The notes below the pieces were generated by a model, which saw only the letters and a list, made by a program, of their open reading frames with translations, did no database searches and was not told where the DNA came from. A DNA stretch of 64,000 bases from CAVPCY01 sp963770765. Lineage in GTDB: Bacteria > Actinomycetota > Coriobacteriia > Anaerosomatales > PHET01. Of the stretch, positions 1 through 8,894 are shown piece after piece. The stretch covers positions 5,302 to 69,301 of the forward strand of contig CAVYQS010000004.1 in assembly GCA_963770765.1 (NCBI GenBank), given 5' to 3'. Made by a program: the position numbers and the translations under genes. Positions within the stretch are counted from its first letter, which is position 1. Each line of letters starts with the position of its first letter.

Positions 1-1402
1 TCGACGTCACGGGCGAAACGAACCCTGGCTCTCCGGTGACGCTTTGAGCGCCCTCGAGCGTCGGCTTTGAAGAGTGGAAATCGTCCCAATAGAGATTGTA
101 GTTCGCGTCCTGTGTCTCCTTGGTCCCTGCGTTCGCGATAGTGAAGCCCTTGCCGAAGATGTTGTTGCGCCACACATTCGTATCGTCGAGGGCCGGGCCC
201 CCGAGACCGTGAAAGACGTTGTTGTACCAGTAGACGTCGCTCATGCAGCCTGCTGAGGGGTTCTGGTCGGCCACCCGGTTGACGCCGCTCAGGAAGATGT
301 TGTTCGTGAACTTGATCTCGTCGTAGTGGAACTGAGGCTCAGCGGGATAGCCCGCGTTACCGAAGAAGAAGATGTAGAACGGAGCCGGCTCCCACAGTGC
401 GCCGGTGCCCCAATCCGTGTTCGTCGGCGGATTGGCGAAGATGCACGAGTCGATGGTGATGTTCGTCTGCGGGTTGTAGACGTCAGCTTGGAACCCGATC
501 ATCTCGGTGTGGGTGCTCGCACCGACCTGACGACCCACCTTGTACAGACGGCAATCCTGTATGAGAACGTCTTTGCCGTTGATCACGACCATCATGTCTT
601 GGCTCGGGCCGATGAGGTCACATCCTATGATTCTTGCGCCCGTGCCTTGTACGACGACACTCTTCGTCTTGGTCGCAGCCTCGATCGTGCAATCGCGCAA
701 GGTGCCGTTGCTCGCGACGGTTGCGGAGAACGACCCGTACTTGGACGTTTCCCACGTCACGTAACCCGTCAGGTCGCAGTTGCGCACCTCACCGTAGCCC
801 TGTACCCAGACCGCCTGCTGCGCGATCGTCTGTGTGAGCGAGTGGATGCGGATATCGTCTGCGATGTTGTAGGTGCCCATCACCTGCACAGCCACAGGCC
901 GCGGTGCGCCGCCTTGCGTGGACTGGGTGCCAGGCGAGACCTCGAACTGCTTGATGGTGATGTAGGCGCCTGAGAGATAGAAGCCCTGTGCCACAACGGG
1001 CCGCTCCGTGCCGTAGCCTTGGAAGACGATGCGGCTTGCGCTCGTCCCGGACTTGGAACACGTGACGCGCTCGTTGTAGGTTCCGGCCCGCACGTAGACG
1101 ATGTCGCCGGCCGCAGCGGTGCTGGCCGCCTTCTGCACGGTGCGCCACGGGGCATCCACGGTGCCGGGGTTGGCGTCGGACCCCGACGGCGAGACATAGT
1201 AGACGCCCGTCGCCGCAGCGGCGGGCACGGCAGACATCGGCATGCCCGCAGAAAGCAGCAGTGCCAAGGCTGTCATGAACGACAGGAGCCTGCGGCTTGC
1301 AGTTTGGCGGAGACTCACGGCGGACAGCGACGCAGTGGTCCGGCTCTGCTGCATCGCCGACCCCGCCTCGTCTTTCGCTGAGTCTTCTGCTGTAAGTCGC
1401 AC
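1..1402 (-). CDS. secreted right-handed parallel beta-helix protein (3' end outside window)
   Basis: The reading frame is open from a GTG at 1402 to the window edge (467 codons, no stop). An AGGAG Shine-Dalgarno site at 1411-1415 sits 8 nt upstream and decides the start; internal ATG 1354 is an alternative. The N-terminus has basic residues, a hydrophobic stretch (LALLLSAG) and an Ala-rich cleavage region, so it is probably exported. The mature part opens with YYVSPSGSDANPGT and WRTVQKAAS, the usual opening of DUF1565/pectate-lyase-like beta-helix proteins. It continues with short repeated strands such as IIGCDLIG, VLIQDCRLY and NITIDSCIF, typical of beta-helix coils. These proteins usually bind or cleave polysaccharide, which fits the neighbouring exopolysaccharide genes. 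No catalytic residues can be assigned, so the enzymatic activity is unknown. Confidence 0.8.
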   Translation of the reverse strand, partial: MRLTAEDSAKDEAGSAMQQSRTTASLSAVSLRQTASRRLLSFMTALALLLSAGMPMSAVPAAAATGVYYVSPSGSDANPGTVDAPWRTVQKAASTAAAGDIVYVRAGTYNERVTCSKSGTSASRIVFQGYGTERPVVAQGFYLSGAYITIKQFEVSPGTQSTQGGAPRPVAVQVMGTYNIADDIRIHSLTQTIAQQAVWVQGYGEVRNCDLTGYVTWETSKYGSFSATVASNGTLRDCTIEAATKTKSVVVQGTGARIIGCDLIGPSQDMMVVINGKDVLIQDCRLYKVGRQVGASTHTEMIGFQADVYNPQTNITIDSCIFANPPTNTDWGTGALWEPAPFYIFFFGNAGYPAEPQFHYDEIKFTNNIFLSGVNRVADQNPSAGCMSDVYWYNNVFHGLGGPALDDTNVWRNNIFGKGFTIANAGTKETQDANYNLYWDDFHSSKPTLEGAQSVTGEPGFVSPVTS

Positions 1403-1694
1403 TGCGATCACTCCTGATGATGAGCGGTCCGGGCCATGATGGCGAGGCTCGGCGTTCGGGGACCTATGTCATCGGCGATGAGCGAAGGAATCGAGCTTTC
1501 GTTCCCAGACTCGAGAACTGGACTTCCCTGTACCAGAGGCCATCGGCACGGATGCTATTGACATCAATTCAGAGTGTCCACGTCAGGAAATGGAAAGTGG
1601 ATGCGACCCGCCTCCTGTGACCATACCGCTGACTCACAAACGAGCTTCTGAGCTGGGCGAATACGCGGCGATGGAGAACCGATGTGGAATGCGT

Positions 1695-1759
1695 CGCCCT
1701 TTGCTACGAGGGGGGGGACTGTGATGCACGTCACAGTCCCCCCCTCGTAGCAAAGGGCG
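1695..1759. repeat. long near-perfect inverted repeat (hairpin)
   Basis: The arm CGCCCTTTGCTACGA followed by eight G and ACTGTGA is repeated in reverse complement downstream, where the run has seven C. The stem is therefore about 29 bp with a single bulged G, closed by a 6 nt loop (TGCACG). There is no T-run on either side, so it is not an ordinary intrinsic terminator. It could be a cruciform-forming element, a palindromic mobile remnant or a repeat of the REP type; only one copy was noticed in this window. Confidence 0.75.
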
Positions 1760-1887
1760 GCACTGGCTTAGGACTCCGCCATCACACCACTGATGAGTGC
1801 CCCGCGCGAGCGGCCGGCGGCCGGGAGTCACAGAGCGGCCCCATCTCGACCGATAGCCTCCTGCGTATCACCAAGACGTGGTCAGCT

Positions 1888-1903
1888 AGCAGGGCAAATG
1901 GTA
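1888..1903. repeat. 16-mer shared with 23289-23304
   Basis: AGCAGGGCAAATGGTA matches AGCAGGGCAAACGGTA at 23289-23304 at 15 of 16 positions and in the same orientation. The two copies lie in the intergenic regions at either end of the exopolysaccharide locus. Function is unknown. Confidence 0.4.
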
Positions 1904-1961
1904 TGCTCCGAGGGGAGTCAGGTGGCGCCCTGGCGGTGTTCGACTCGGGGGTGGGGATGGC

Positions 1962-2777
1962 ATGAGAGCAGACGCTATCGAGGTTGAAGAACTGCGACTC
2001 GAGGGCATCGAGGATCTTGACGACTACCCGTGGTTCAAGGAGCGGCACCGGGTCTTCCCTGCGGTCTTTGAGGACCGCTCCCACACAAGGATCATAGACC
2101 TGTCGGCTGGCGTAGGCTGTGCGGCCATTCGCGTCAAGGAGATGTACAACGATGACATCACCTGCAACGACATCACGCCGACCTGCCTGAAGGTCCTGAG
2201 GAAGCTGGGCCTCAACACGGTCTCGTTCAGCCTCGACGAACCAGGGTCGCCGTTCCCTTTCCGCGATAGCTCGTTCGACTGCATAATCTCACTAGTGACC
2301 ATCGAGCACCTGACCCATGTCGATCACTTCCTCAAGGAGGTCCACCGAATCCTAGCTCCCGGTGGATTCCTCTACATCTCGGCGCCGAACTACGGTGCGC
2401 CGGAGTACGCGCTGAAGCTGCTCCTCTCAGGTCGGTCCTTTCACGATCCGCTTGGCCCCATGGAAGAGCGCTACGAGTTCTTCGGTCACATCCGCTACTT
2501 CACGTACAAGACCCTGCGAGACTATGTGAGCTCCTTCGGGTTCGCTCTGGACACGGTCTACATCGCGCGGCCGGAGGGGAGCTCCAGGTATCGAGCCCTC
2601 TACGAGCGTTCGAAGTTGAAGGCGCTCGCCTACCGGCATCTCATGACTTGGCGGCACCGCCTGCTGCCTGCTCGTTGGGCTTCAGAGCCAATCCTGTGCT
2701 ATGCCGAAGACGGACCCGAACGGAAGACACGTTCGGAAGGTCGTTCTCTGAGTGGGAGACGTGATTCCTCGACGTGA
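1962..2777 (+). CDS. class I SAM-dependent methyltransferase
   Basis: A 271-residue protein with a Rossmann-type SAM-binding motif I (IIDLSAGVG, about residues 43-51). It also has the motif around DCIISLVTIEHL (about 105-116) and the following LAPGGFLYISAPN, as in the Methyltransf_11/UbiE-like group. A G-rich Shine-Dalgarno stretch (GGGGTGGGG) precedes the ATG. The last 26 bp overlap the start of the next, broken methyltransferase gene. Its position beside glycan genes suggests methylation of a sugar or glycan precursor, but the acceptor cannot be read from the sequence. The C-terminal tail is Arg/Ser-rich and shows no recognisable domain. Confidence 0.8.
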   Translation: MRADAIEVEELRLEGIEDLDDYPWFKERHRVFPAVFEDRSHTRIIDLSAGVGCAAIRVKEMYNDDITCNDITPTCLKVLRKLGLNTVSFSLDEPGSPFPFRDSSFDCIISLVTIEHLTHVDHFLKEVHRILAPGGFLYISAPNYGAPEYALKLLLSGRSFHDPLGPMEERYEFFGHIRYFTYKTLRDYVSSFGFALDTVYIARPEGSSRYRALYERSKLKALAYRHLMTWRHRLLPARWASEPILCYAEDGPERKTRSEGRSLSGRRDSST

Positions 2778-3705
2778 ACGCGACAGCGAGATCCCCCAGG
2801 CCTACCAGAAGGAGTTCGCACCCGCTGACAAGGGCTACTCGCTCTACGAGAACATCGAGTACGCCGATTACTTCGAGCGTACCCGAGCCAGTCCAGCAGG
2901 ACGCACTCGAGATACGATCGTCCTGGACCTGCTGCCGGTCTCCGGTCGTCGATCATCGACATCGGTTGCGGCTACGGCAGGCTGTCGCCGTGCTACATCG
3001 ACCGCTTCGGCCGGTCGCATGCTCTTCGATCGGCTCCCTCTCACTGCTCCGTCAGGCTTCTGAGACCTTGGGCGACCGCGCCATCTTGGTCGCTGGTGAC
3101 ATCGGGCGCCTCCCATTCAGGGCGGCTTCCTTCGATAGCGTCCTGACGATTCGAGTCCTTCAGCATATGCAGGACCTTCAGACGGCCGTTGACGAGCTGC
3201 GCCGCGTCCTGTCCAAAGACGGGCGACTGCTGTTCTCCTATGCACAACAAAACGGAAGTGCCCACCGGGTGTTGCACTACGTCAAGTCCAGAAGATCTCC
3301 GATCCCTTCTCGCTGGACTCCGCCGAGGTCAGTCCGACTCTGATTGTTGACCGCCACCCTGACCGAATCGGGCGCTGCTCGACAGTGCCGGATTCTCTGA
3401 ACCGGAGTACCGGGGAGCAGTCGTGGTGAACTCCATAGCGCGTATCACCGAACCGTTTCGCGGCGAGACCCCGTCGGGCCTGACATGGGCGTCCTTCACA
3501 GGCAAGTACAGGCTCGCCCCATGGCTCGTCCGGCGCACCTACGCCAGCGGGGGCGACGCTCTGCAGCCTGGGGATTCGGTCTACGACCTGTTCGTGTGCC
3601 CGTCCTGCCATGCGAGCTGAACTGCGATCTGGCCGGTCGCTCGCGTGCGCCCAGTGCTCCCGAGACTATCCGATCCTCGACGGTATCATCGACTTCCGAC
3701 TCTGA
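2752..3705 (+). pseudogene. decayed methyltransferase with C-terminal Trm112-like zinc ribbon
   Basis: Pieces of one protein are spread over all three forward frames. In order they are: an N-terminal part from GTG 2752 (YADYFER), PEPVQQDALEIRS, IVLDLLPVSG, SAM motif I IIDIGCGYGRL, then SLLRQASETLGDRAI through VLQHMQDLQTAVDELRRVL, SDPFSLDSAEV, and GFSEPEYRGAVVVNS. The end is a Cys-x2-Cys (CPSC) and Cys-x2-Cys (CAQC) ribbon with YPILDGIIDF, a Trm112p hallmark, and a TGA at 3703. At least six frame switches in about 950 bp are needed. This is far more than the single indels in other genes here, so either true decay or a locally poor sequence is possible. The intact form would be a methyltransferase carrying its own zinc-ribbon domain. 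Confidence 0.7.
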
Positions 3706-3717
3706 AGGAAAAGGACG

Positions 3718-5001
3718 GTGGAGCGGCCGATGCAAACCCCCGAGAAAGCTGGGCAGCCTCCTGCGGTGCTCTGCCCACTTGACGACCACATGGGCCTCGA
3801 CATCGCTCGCAGTCTGTCCTCGAAGGGCATCCGGGTCTACGGTATAGACACAGACACCGACATTCCGGGTCGCCACTCGAATGCGTGCACCTTCGTGCAC
3901 TGCCCCTACTCGGAGGAGCGCCAAGAACAGCAGTACATCGCGTTTCTCGTGGAGTTCGGCAAGACTCTCGGTACACGTGCCGTACTGTACCCGCTGAGCG
4001 ATCGCCACGTTCTGTTGTGCTCACAGTACCGCGATCTCCTGGCACCCTACTACATGTACGTCATGCCCCCACATGAGACCATGATTGAACTGACCACGAA
4101 GGACGGGTTGGACTCGGTGTCCCGTGAGTTCTCCATACCGGCACCACAGACCCACTTCATGTCTGCGGACAGCGACATCCGTGAAGTCGCTCAGGTTGTT
4201 GCATTTCCCGTGATCCTCAAGCCGACCGAGAGTACGTACTGGCACACTCCAGAGATCACTCAGATGCTCCGCAAAGGCCTGTTCGAAGGGCGAGCCAAAG
4301 TCATCGTGTGCCGCACTCCCGAGGGACTCGTGAGCGCATTCGAACGGATCGCCGAGTATGACCCGCGCATGATCGTCCAGGAGGTCATCCCAGGCGAGGA
4401 CAGCCGCCTCGTGTACGCGGCCTTCTATCTTGACCGAACGAGCAAGCCGCTCGGCTATTTCTCGGGCCGCAAGCACCGCGTCATTCCCACCGGCTTCGGA
4501 TCGGCGAGCTTCGTTGAAACCTTCGACGACCCCGTGCTCAAGGAGCTCGTACTCCAAGTCCTCTCGTCCGTCGGATACCAAGGCCTGGGCGGGCTGGAGT
4601 TCAAGCAGGACCCACGTGACGGGCAGTATAAGCTGATAGAGTTCAACACCCGGTTTGGCATGTGGGATGGCCTTGGCGTTCGCTGCGGAGTCGACTTGCC
4701 CTATGTCTCCTACCAAGACGCTATCGGGTTTCCGATCGAAGGCCAGTTCGACTTCAGGGAAGGGATGCTCTGGGTGGACTGGCAGCGTGACTTACGAGCC
4801 TTCATCGATTATCGCCGCCAAGGGCTGCTCACCTGGCAGCAGTGGCGACGCTCACTCAGGTCCCCCAAGATGTATGCGATCTACTCACGAAGCGACTGGA
4901 AGCCGGGTGTCGTGTTCACGTTCGGGCTGATCAAGAAGCTGGGTTCCAGAATCGCGCGGCCGCTGTTGGGGAGCCGAGCACAGCAGGCAGAGCGGGCCTG
5001 A
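3718..5001 (+). CDS. ATP-grasp carboxylate-amine ligase-like protein
   Basis: About 427 residues with the ATP-grasp layout. An N-terminal Rossmann-like region (VLCPLDDHMGLDIARSL) is followed by the nucleotide-binding stretch VAFPVILKPTES, then VQEVIPGED and the metal/ATP-binding end LIEFNTRFGMWDG (near residue 310). Family members join a carboxylate to an amine at the cost of ATP. In a polysaccharide locus that predicts amide-linked decoration of a sugar, for example on a uronic acid, but the substrate is not visible. The start may be GTG 3718 or ATG 3730 (MQTPEKAG); both lie after the purine run AAGGAAAAGGA. It is co-directional with the methyltransferase genes and the FemAB-like gene that follows. 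Confidence 0.75.
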   Translation: MERPMQTPEKAGQPPAVLCPLDDHMGLDIARSLSSKGIRVYGIDTDTDIPGRHSNACTFVHCPYSEERQEQQYIAFLVEFGKTLGTRAVLYPLSDRHVLLCSQYRDLLAPYYMYVMPPHETMIELTTKDGLDSVSREFSIPAPQTHFMSADSDIREVAQVVAFPVILKPTESTYWHTPEITQMLRKGLFEGRAKVIVCRTPEGLVSAFERIAEYDPRMIVQEVIPGEDSRLVYAAFYLDRTSKPLGYFSGRKHRVIPTGFGSASFVETFDDPVLKELVLQVLSSVGYQGLGGLEFKQDPRDGQYKLIEFNTRFGMWDGLGVRCGVDLPYVSYQDAIGFPIEGQFDFREGMLWVDWQRDLRAFIDYRRQGLLTWQQWRRSLRSPKMYAIYSRSDWKPGVVFTFGLIKKLGSRIARPLLGSRAQQAERA

Positions 5002-5111
5002 CCTTAGCCGTCCGCCCTGCCACAAGGGCGATCTCGCTGGCTCGCACAGAGCTCGACCAGCGCAACGGGGGCTGCGACGCGAGACCGCGAGCTCCAGGTT
5101 TCGGGGGCCGA

Positions 5112-6134
5112 ATGAAAGTCGTCCCGCTCGCCATCACTGACTCACGCTGGTGCGATTTCGCGACGTCGCACCCCAGCTCCGAGGTCTTCCATCTCCCCGC
5201 CTGGACGTCGGTCATCGCGGACTGCTACCGGTTCGACTCCTTCGCACTTGCCGCGCTGGACGCTGATGGGGAGATACTCGGAGGCGTTCCGGTCATCGCG
5301 GTGCGTCGGCCTTTTGGTCGACCACGGTGGGTCTCACTGCCGTTCTCTGACGCCTGCCCGATGCTGGTCCGCACAGACGTGCCGATCGTGGATGTCATTG
5401 CGGCCCTAAGGGATCACGCGCTCGCAAGCAGGGCGACGGAGCTCGAGGTTCGCTCCGATCTACCGCCCCTGCGGGGCAGCTATCCGGTCCAAGTCGGCCA
5501 TCACCACAGACTGGAGCTGCCCAAGGACCCTAGCGACCTGCGCCCCAAGAAGAATCATCGCAACGCACGCAACCGGGCGCAGCGGAACGGCATACGAGTC
5601 GTGTGCGGTGCCACTGCACATGATGTGGCCACCTACTACAGACTGCACACGCTCACAAGGCGTCGTCTCGGCGTCCCAGTCCAGCCACGCCGCTTCTTCG
5701 ATCTGATCTACGATCGACTGGTGAGACAGGGAAACGGATTCGTCGCCACCGCGCTGCTGGACGGGGACGTTCTAGCCTCGGGCCTATACCTTCTCCACAA
5801 TGGCACGCTCGTGGCCAAGTTCGGTGCCTCAGATCCGTCCCACCAGGATACCGGGGCCGGCTATCTGGTCGACTGGGAGGTCATGCGCACCGCGTGCACC
5901 GAGGGATATCACACTCTCGATCTTGGCCGCACGGATCTTGACGCCGAGGGTTTGAGGCTCTACAAATCAGGTTGGGGTTGCAGCGAGAGGCCTCTCGTCT
6001 ACAACCACATCTCGAGTCGGCCGCATACAGCAGACCGACCCCGCGTCGGGCAGCTTTCTCGGCGCATCATTCGGAAATCCCCCCTTTTGGTGTGCCGCGC
6101 ACTCGGCGAGGTTCTGTATCGCTGGACGGCCTGA
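5112..6134 (+). CDS. FemAB/GNAT-superfamily protein (BioF2-like acyl or aminoacyl transferase)
   Basis: A 340-residue protein with the pattern of the FemAB-like, GNAT-fold proteins common in exopolysaccharide loci. It has an N-terminal half with VFHLPAWTSVIADCYRF, a basic central stretch (KKNHRNARNRAQRNG) and a C-terminal acyltransferase core. The core includes LASGLYLLHNGTLVAKFGAS and LDLGRTDLDAEGLRLYKSGWG. I chose ATG 5112; the open frame runs further upstream but overlaps the ATP-grasp gene in another frame. It likely transfers an acyl or aminoacyl group to a glycan precursor, next to the ATP-grasp ligase. It ends 153 bp from the convergent glycosyltransferase. Confidence 0.7.
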   Translation: MKVVPLAITDSRWCDFATSHPSSEVFHLPAWTSVIADCYRFDSFALAALDADGEILGGVPVIAVRRPFGRPRWVSLPFSDACPMLVRTDVPIVDVIAALRDHALASRATELEVRSDLPPLRGSYPVQVGHHHRLELPKDPSDLRPKKNHRNARNRAQRNGIRVVCGATAHDVATYYRLHTLTRRRLGVPVQPRRFFDLIYDRLVRQGNGFVATALLDGDVLASGLYLLHNGTLVAKFGASDPSHQDTGAGYLVDWEVMRTACTEGYHTLDLGRTDLDAEGLRLYKSGWGCSERPLVYNHISSRPHTADRPRVGQLSRRIIRKSPLLVCRALGEVLYRWTA

Positions 6135-6286
6135 GAAGCACCTCGAGACTGCGAGATCCGAAATCGGCGGCCCCGTGTGCCACGAGATCTTGAACGAACC
6201 CTCGTCGAGTCGGCGGCGTGGCCACATCCGGGCGACGTCTCAATCGGGGGATCCGCGGCGGGCAGCGCGCACGCGAGCTGAGATCG

Positions 6287-7522
6287 TCACTCCGCTGATT
6301 CGGCGGCAACGGTCCTGCGGAGGGTCGTGGCGATACACGAAGCATAGCCGACACTGACCTTCTCCCACGCGATTGGCTCGCAGATGGCCTGCGCCTCGGC
6401 CGCGCGGTCGCGGGCTTCGAGCGGGTGCTCGTGTACCCACACCAGGCCGTCGGCGAGGCTCTCGGCGGTCGGGTCACGGAAGACCAATGAGCGCTCACCG
6501 AATCTCCGCTCAAGAATTCTGGTTCGGGTGGCAACCACCGGAACACCCAGCTGAACGAACTCGAAGAGCTTGGTCGGATAGGCCATGTCGATATGGACGT
6601 CGGGCCGGTTCGGCACGATCCCCACGTCGGCCTCGATGATCTTGGGCGCTAGCTTCGTGTGGTTGAGGTGCCCCCGGAACTCGACGGTGTCACTCAGGCC
6701 CAAGTCATTCGCCAGACGCCGAAGCGCCACCTCACACTCGCCGAACCCGTAGACCACGAAGCGCAAGCCGGGGATTCGCTCGCGTGCGAGGGCGCATGCG
6801 CCGATTGCGAGATCGACACCGTAGCGGTCGACCATCGTTCCATGCCAGAAGACCGTGAAGTCTCCATTTGCACGGGGGGGCTTCGCAGCGGACGGAGGGA
6901 AGAAGACAGGATCAGCGGTATTCAGAACGACAGTGATCTTGTCGCTCGGGACTCCGCGCTCGATGAGACGCTCGCGAAATGCCTCGCTCGCCGTAACCAC
7001 ATGATCTGCCAGGCCGGTGGCGAGCCTCTCGGTCGTTCTCAGAAGACGAACGACGATCCCGTCGCTGGGCAGCTCGTACTTGGACATGTACAGCTCGGGC
7101 ATCAGGTCATGGATGTCGAGTACGAGCCGGGCGCCCATCAGCTTGGCTGGTAAGGCACTGAACGCAAGAGCATCCGGGAGCGTATGCACCTGAACCAGCG
7201 CATAGCGATGCCTCATGTGCAGGGCTGTGAGTCGCAGCGTGAATGCGACCGCAGATGATGCGTAGTCGATGACATAGGAGGCTCGGCCATCCGATCGTGA
7301 GCGTCCGATAGGGACGCGGATCACCCTGACGCCTTCGATGATCTCCTCAGGGTCTTCCGCCGGATGCTGCTTCAGGCAGACTACGTCGACGTCGTATCCG
7401 GCTGCCGTCAGCGCCTCGGCCTCGCGCTTCACCCTCTCGTCCATGGGGTATGCGCCGTGGAGTAGCATCGCCACACGCTGCCGATCGCGCTCGCCCGTTT
7501 CACTCTCCGCACTCACCCGCAT
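6287..7522 (-). CDS. glycosyltransferase family 4
   Basis: About 411 residues with a GT-B fold. The N-terminal acceptor domain contains YPMDERVKREAEALTAAGYDV and VYVIDY-type sequence; the C-terminal nucleotide-sugar domain contains FWHGTMVDRYGVDLAI and the EX7E-like region IIEADVGIVPNRPD...PTKLFEFVQLGVPVV. This is the last gene of the long minus-strand exopolysaccharide operon. ATG 7522 is preferred because AAGGGGA lies just upstream; ATG 7570 is open but has no ribosome site. It would add a sugar to the lipid-linked repeat unit on the cytoplasmic side of the membrane. Donor and linkage are unknown. Confidence 0.85.
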   Translation of the reverse strand: MRVSAESETGERDRQRVAMLLHGAYPMDERVKREAEALTAAGYDVDVVCLKQHPAEDPEEIIEGVRVIRVPIGRSRSDGRASYVIDYASSAVAFTLRLTALHMRHRYALVQVHTLPDALAFSALPAKLMGARLVLDIHDLMPELYMSKYELPSDGIVVRLLRTTERLATGLADHVVTASEAFRERLIERGVPSDKITVVLNTADPVFFPPSAAKPPRANGDFTVFWHGTMVDRYGVDLAIGACALARERIPGLRFVVYGFGECEVALRRLANDLGLSDTVEFRGHLNHTKLAPKIIEADVGIVPNRPDVHIDMAYPTKLFEFVQLGVPVVATRTRILERRFGERSLVFRDPTAESLADGLVWVHEHPLEARDRAAEAQAICEPIAWEKVSVGYASCIATTLRRTVAAESAE

Positions 7523-7651
7523 GCCGTTCCCCTTCGCATCGCCGCCAGCCGCAGTCGCGAACCGGTTCATCGGTTGTCGTCCGAATCACGATGGACTCCG
7601 ACTCAAGACTCTTCGCCGAGATTCTACAGCCAGCCCATTTGTCGGGCTCAG

Positions 7652-8872
7652 TCACGCTGGGGCAGGTCGCGGCATTGCGGCCTCGACAATCGAGAGCATC
7701 TCATCGACACGACTTGACCACGAGTGCCTCGAAGCATACTCCCGGCGCGCCCCAGACAGCCCGTCATCGCCCCGCGCGGCGATCTCCGCCGCCGACACGG
7801 CGAATGCGCCGGCACTCGGCGCGGTGACAATCAGGTCAGCCGCATCCTCGAATCCAGCCAGCCCAGTGACGACCACGGGACGTCCCGCAGCTAGGTACTC
7901 GTATATCTTCAGTGGGTTCATCGAGCGCGTCAGGGCATCAGCCACATGGGGCATTATGCACACGTCAAAGGACTTGAGGTACGCGGGAATCAGGGCGTGA
8001 TCGCGGCGTCCAAGGAAGTGCACGTTGTTGAGCTTCCGCAAGGGTTCAAAATGCCCTGGCGTGACCTCGGGACCGACGAGGACGACCGAGGCGCCGGGGT
8101 TCTGGAGCGCCAAGAGCCGTATCGCATCAACGTCGAGACGCTGCTGCATCACCCCTACATACCCGAAGACAGGTCTCGGCAGGCGCGCGATGTCACTCGG
8201 CGGGAGAGTGCCGGTATCGAAGAGCCGCAGGTCCACTCCGTTGGGCTGCCAATAGACGCGGTCGCGGCTCTTGCCGAAATCGCCAGCCAGGGCCTCAGAC
8301 ACCGCGAAGATGATGTCGGCCTTGGACCGCGCCACCTCGTAGCCCCCGCGAACGGCGCGACGTATGTACTTGAGCTGCGGATGGGCAGACCAGTCGTCGT
8401 CCGCATCGAAGACACGCAGGCACTCGCCCGACTGACCCATGTGCTTCGCCATCAGCGGGTCGGCCACCCACAGAACATGATCACTCATCCCGAGCACATC
8501 GGCAGCACGTTTCAGCCGACGCCTGAGGGTACTGTCGTGCAACAACCCGTTCGTTCGATAGAACGGCTCGAACCACTCCTCGCGTGGCATGACCCGCGTG
8601 TGATCGAGGACGAACACCCCTGGTGCCGCTTCCCGGAGCCCCCTGACCCCGCGTACGCCCGAGTCCGGTGCGGGCTTAGACTGATCCCGTTTCACACGAC
8701 GGACCGCTCGCATCGCGATGCTCGAGGAAGCGCTCACGACAAGCAGGCAGCGCACACGATCGTTCCGGGCAAGCTCGCGAGCGTATGCACCGCTCCGTGT
8801 GCAGAAGCCCTGCGCAGCCCACTGATGCCAGTCGTTGAAACCGAACATGATGATATCGATCGGTCGGTTCAT
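7652..8872 (-). CDS. glycosyltransferase (GT4-like)
   Basis: About 406 residues starting at ATG 8872 (MNRPIDIIMFGFNDW), 23 bp after the deacetylase stop; a much longer upstream open frame overlaps that gene and is rejected. The C-terminal half has the GT-B donor-site signature: PVFGYVGVMQQRLDVDAI, SVVLVGPE, LKSFDVCIMPHV and NPLKIYEYLAAGRPVV. The N-terminal half carries DADDDWSAHP and IFAVSEAL, as in GT4 proteins related to teichuronic acid TuaH-like transferases. It probably extends the repeat unit; the sugar is unknown. It is separated from the last gene by 129 bp in which no other gene is seen. Confidence 0.8.
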   Translation of the reverse strand: MNRPIDIIMFGFNDWHQWAAQGFCTRSGAYARELARNDRVRCLLVVSASSSIAMRAVRRVKRDQSKPAPDSGVRGVRGLREAAPGVFVLDHTRVMPREEWFEPFYRTNGLLHDSTLRRRLKRAADVLGMSDHVLWVADPLMAKHMGQSGECLRVFDADDDWSAHPQLKYIRRAVRGGYEVARSKADIIFAVSEALAGDFGKSRDRVYWQPNGVDLRLFDTGTLPPSDIARLPRPVFGYVGVMQQRLDVDAIRLLALQNPGASVVLVGPEVTPGHFEPLRKLNNVHFLGRRDHALIPAYLKSFDVCIMPHVADALTRSMNPLKIYEYLAAGRPVVVTGLAGFEDAADLIVTAPSAGAFAVSAAEIAARGDDGLSGARREYASRHSWSSRVDEMLSIVEAAMPRPAPA

Positions 8873-8894
8873 CACCGCCACCCCATCCTCACGG

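Larger units (their letters stand above)
1403..1961. other. 559 bp divergent intergenic region
   Basis: This stretch separates the 5' end of the beta-helix gene (minus) from the 5' end of the methyltransferase gene (plus), so it should hold both promoters. I see no convincing protein gene; the short frames here run through the hairpin and lack family signatures. It contains the long inverted repeat at 1695-1759 and a 16-mer at 1888-1903 that recurs near 23289. A TTGACA lies at about 1559 but has no good -10 partner. Confidence 0.6.

Noticed and set aside
1634..1965. Short open frames across the palindrome
   Set aside because: They are read through the inverted repeat, have no family similarity and no good ribosome sites.
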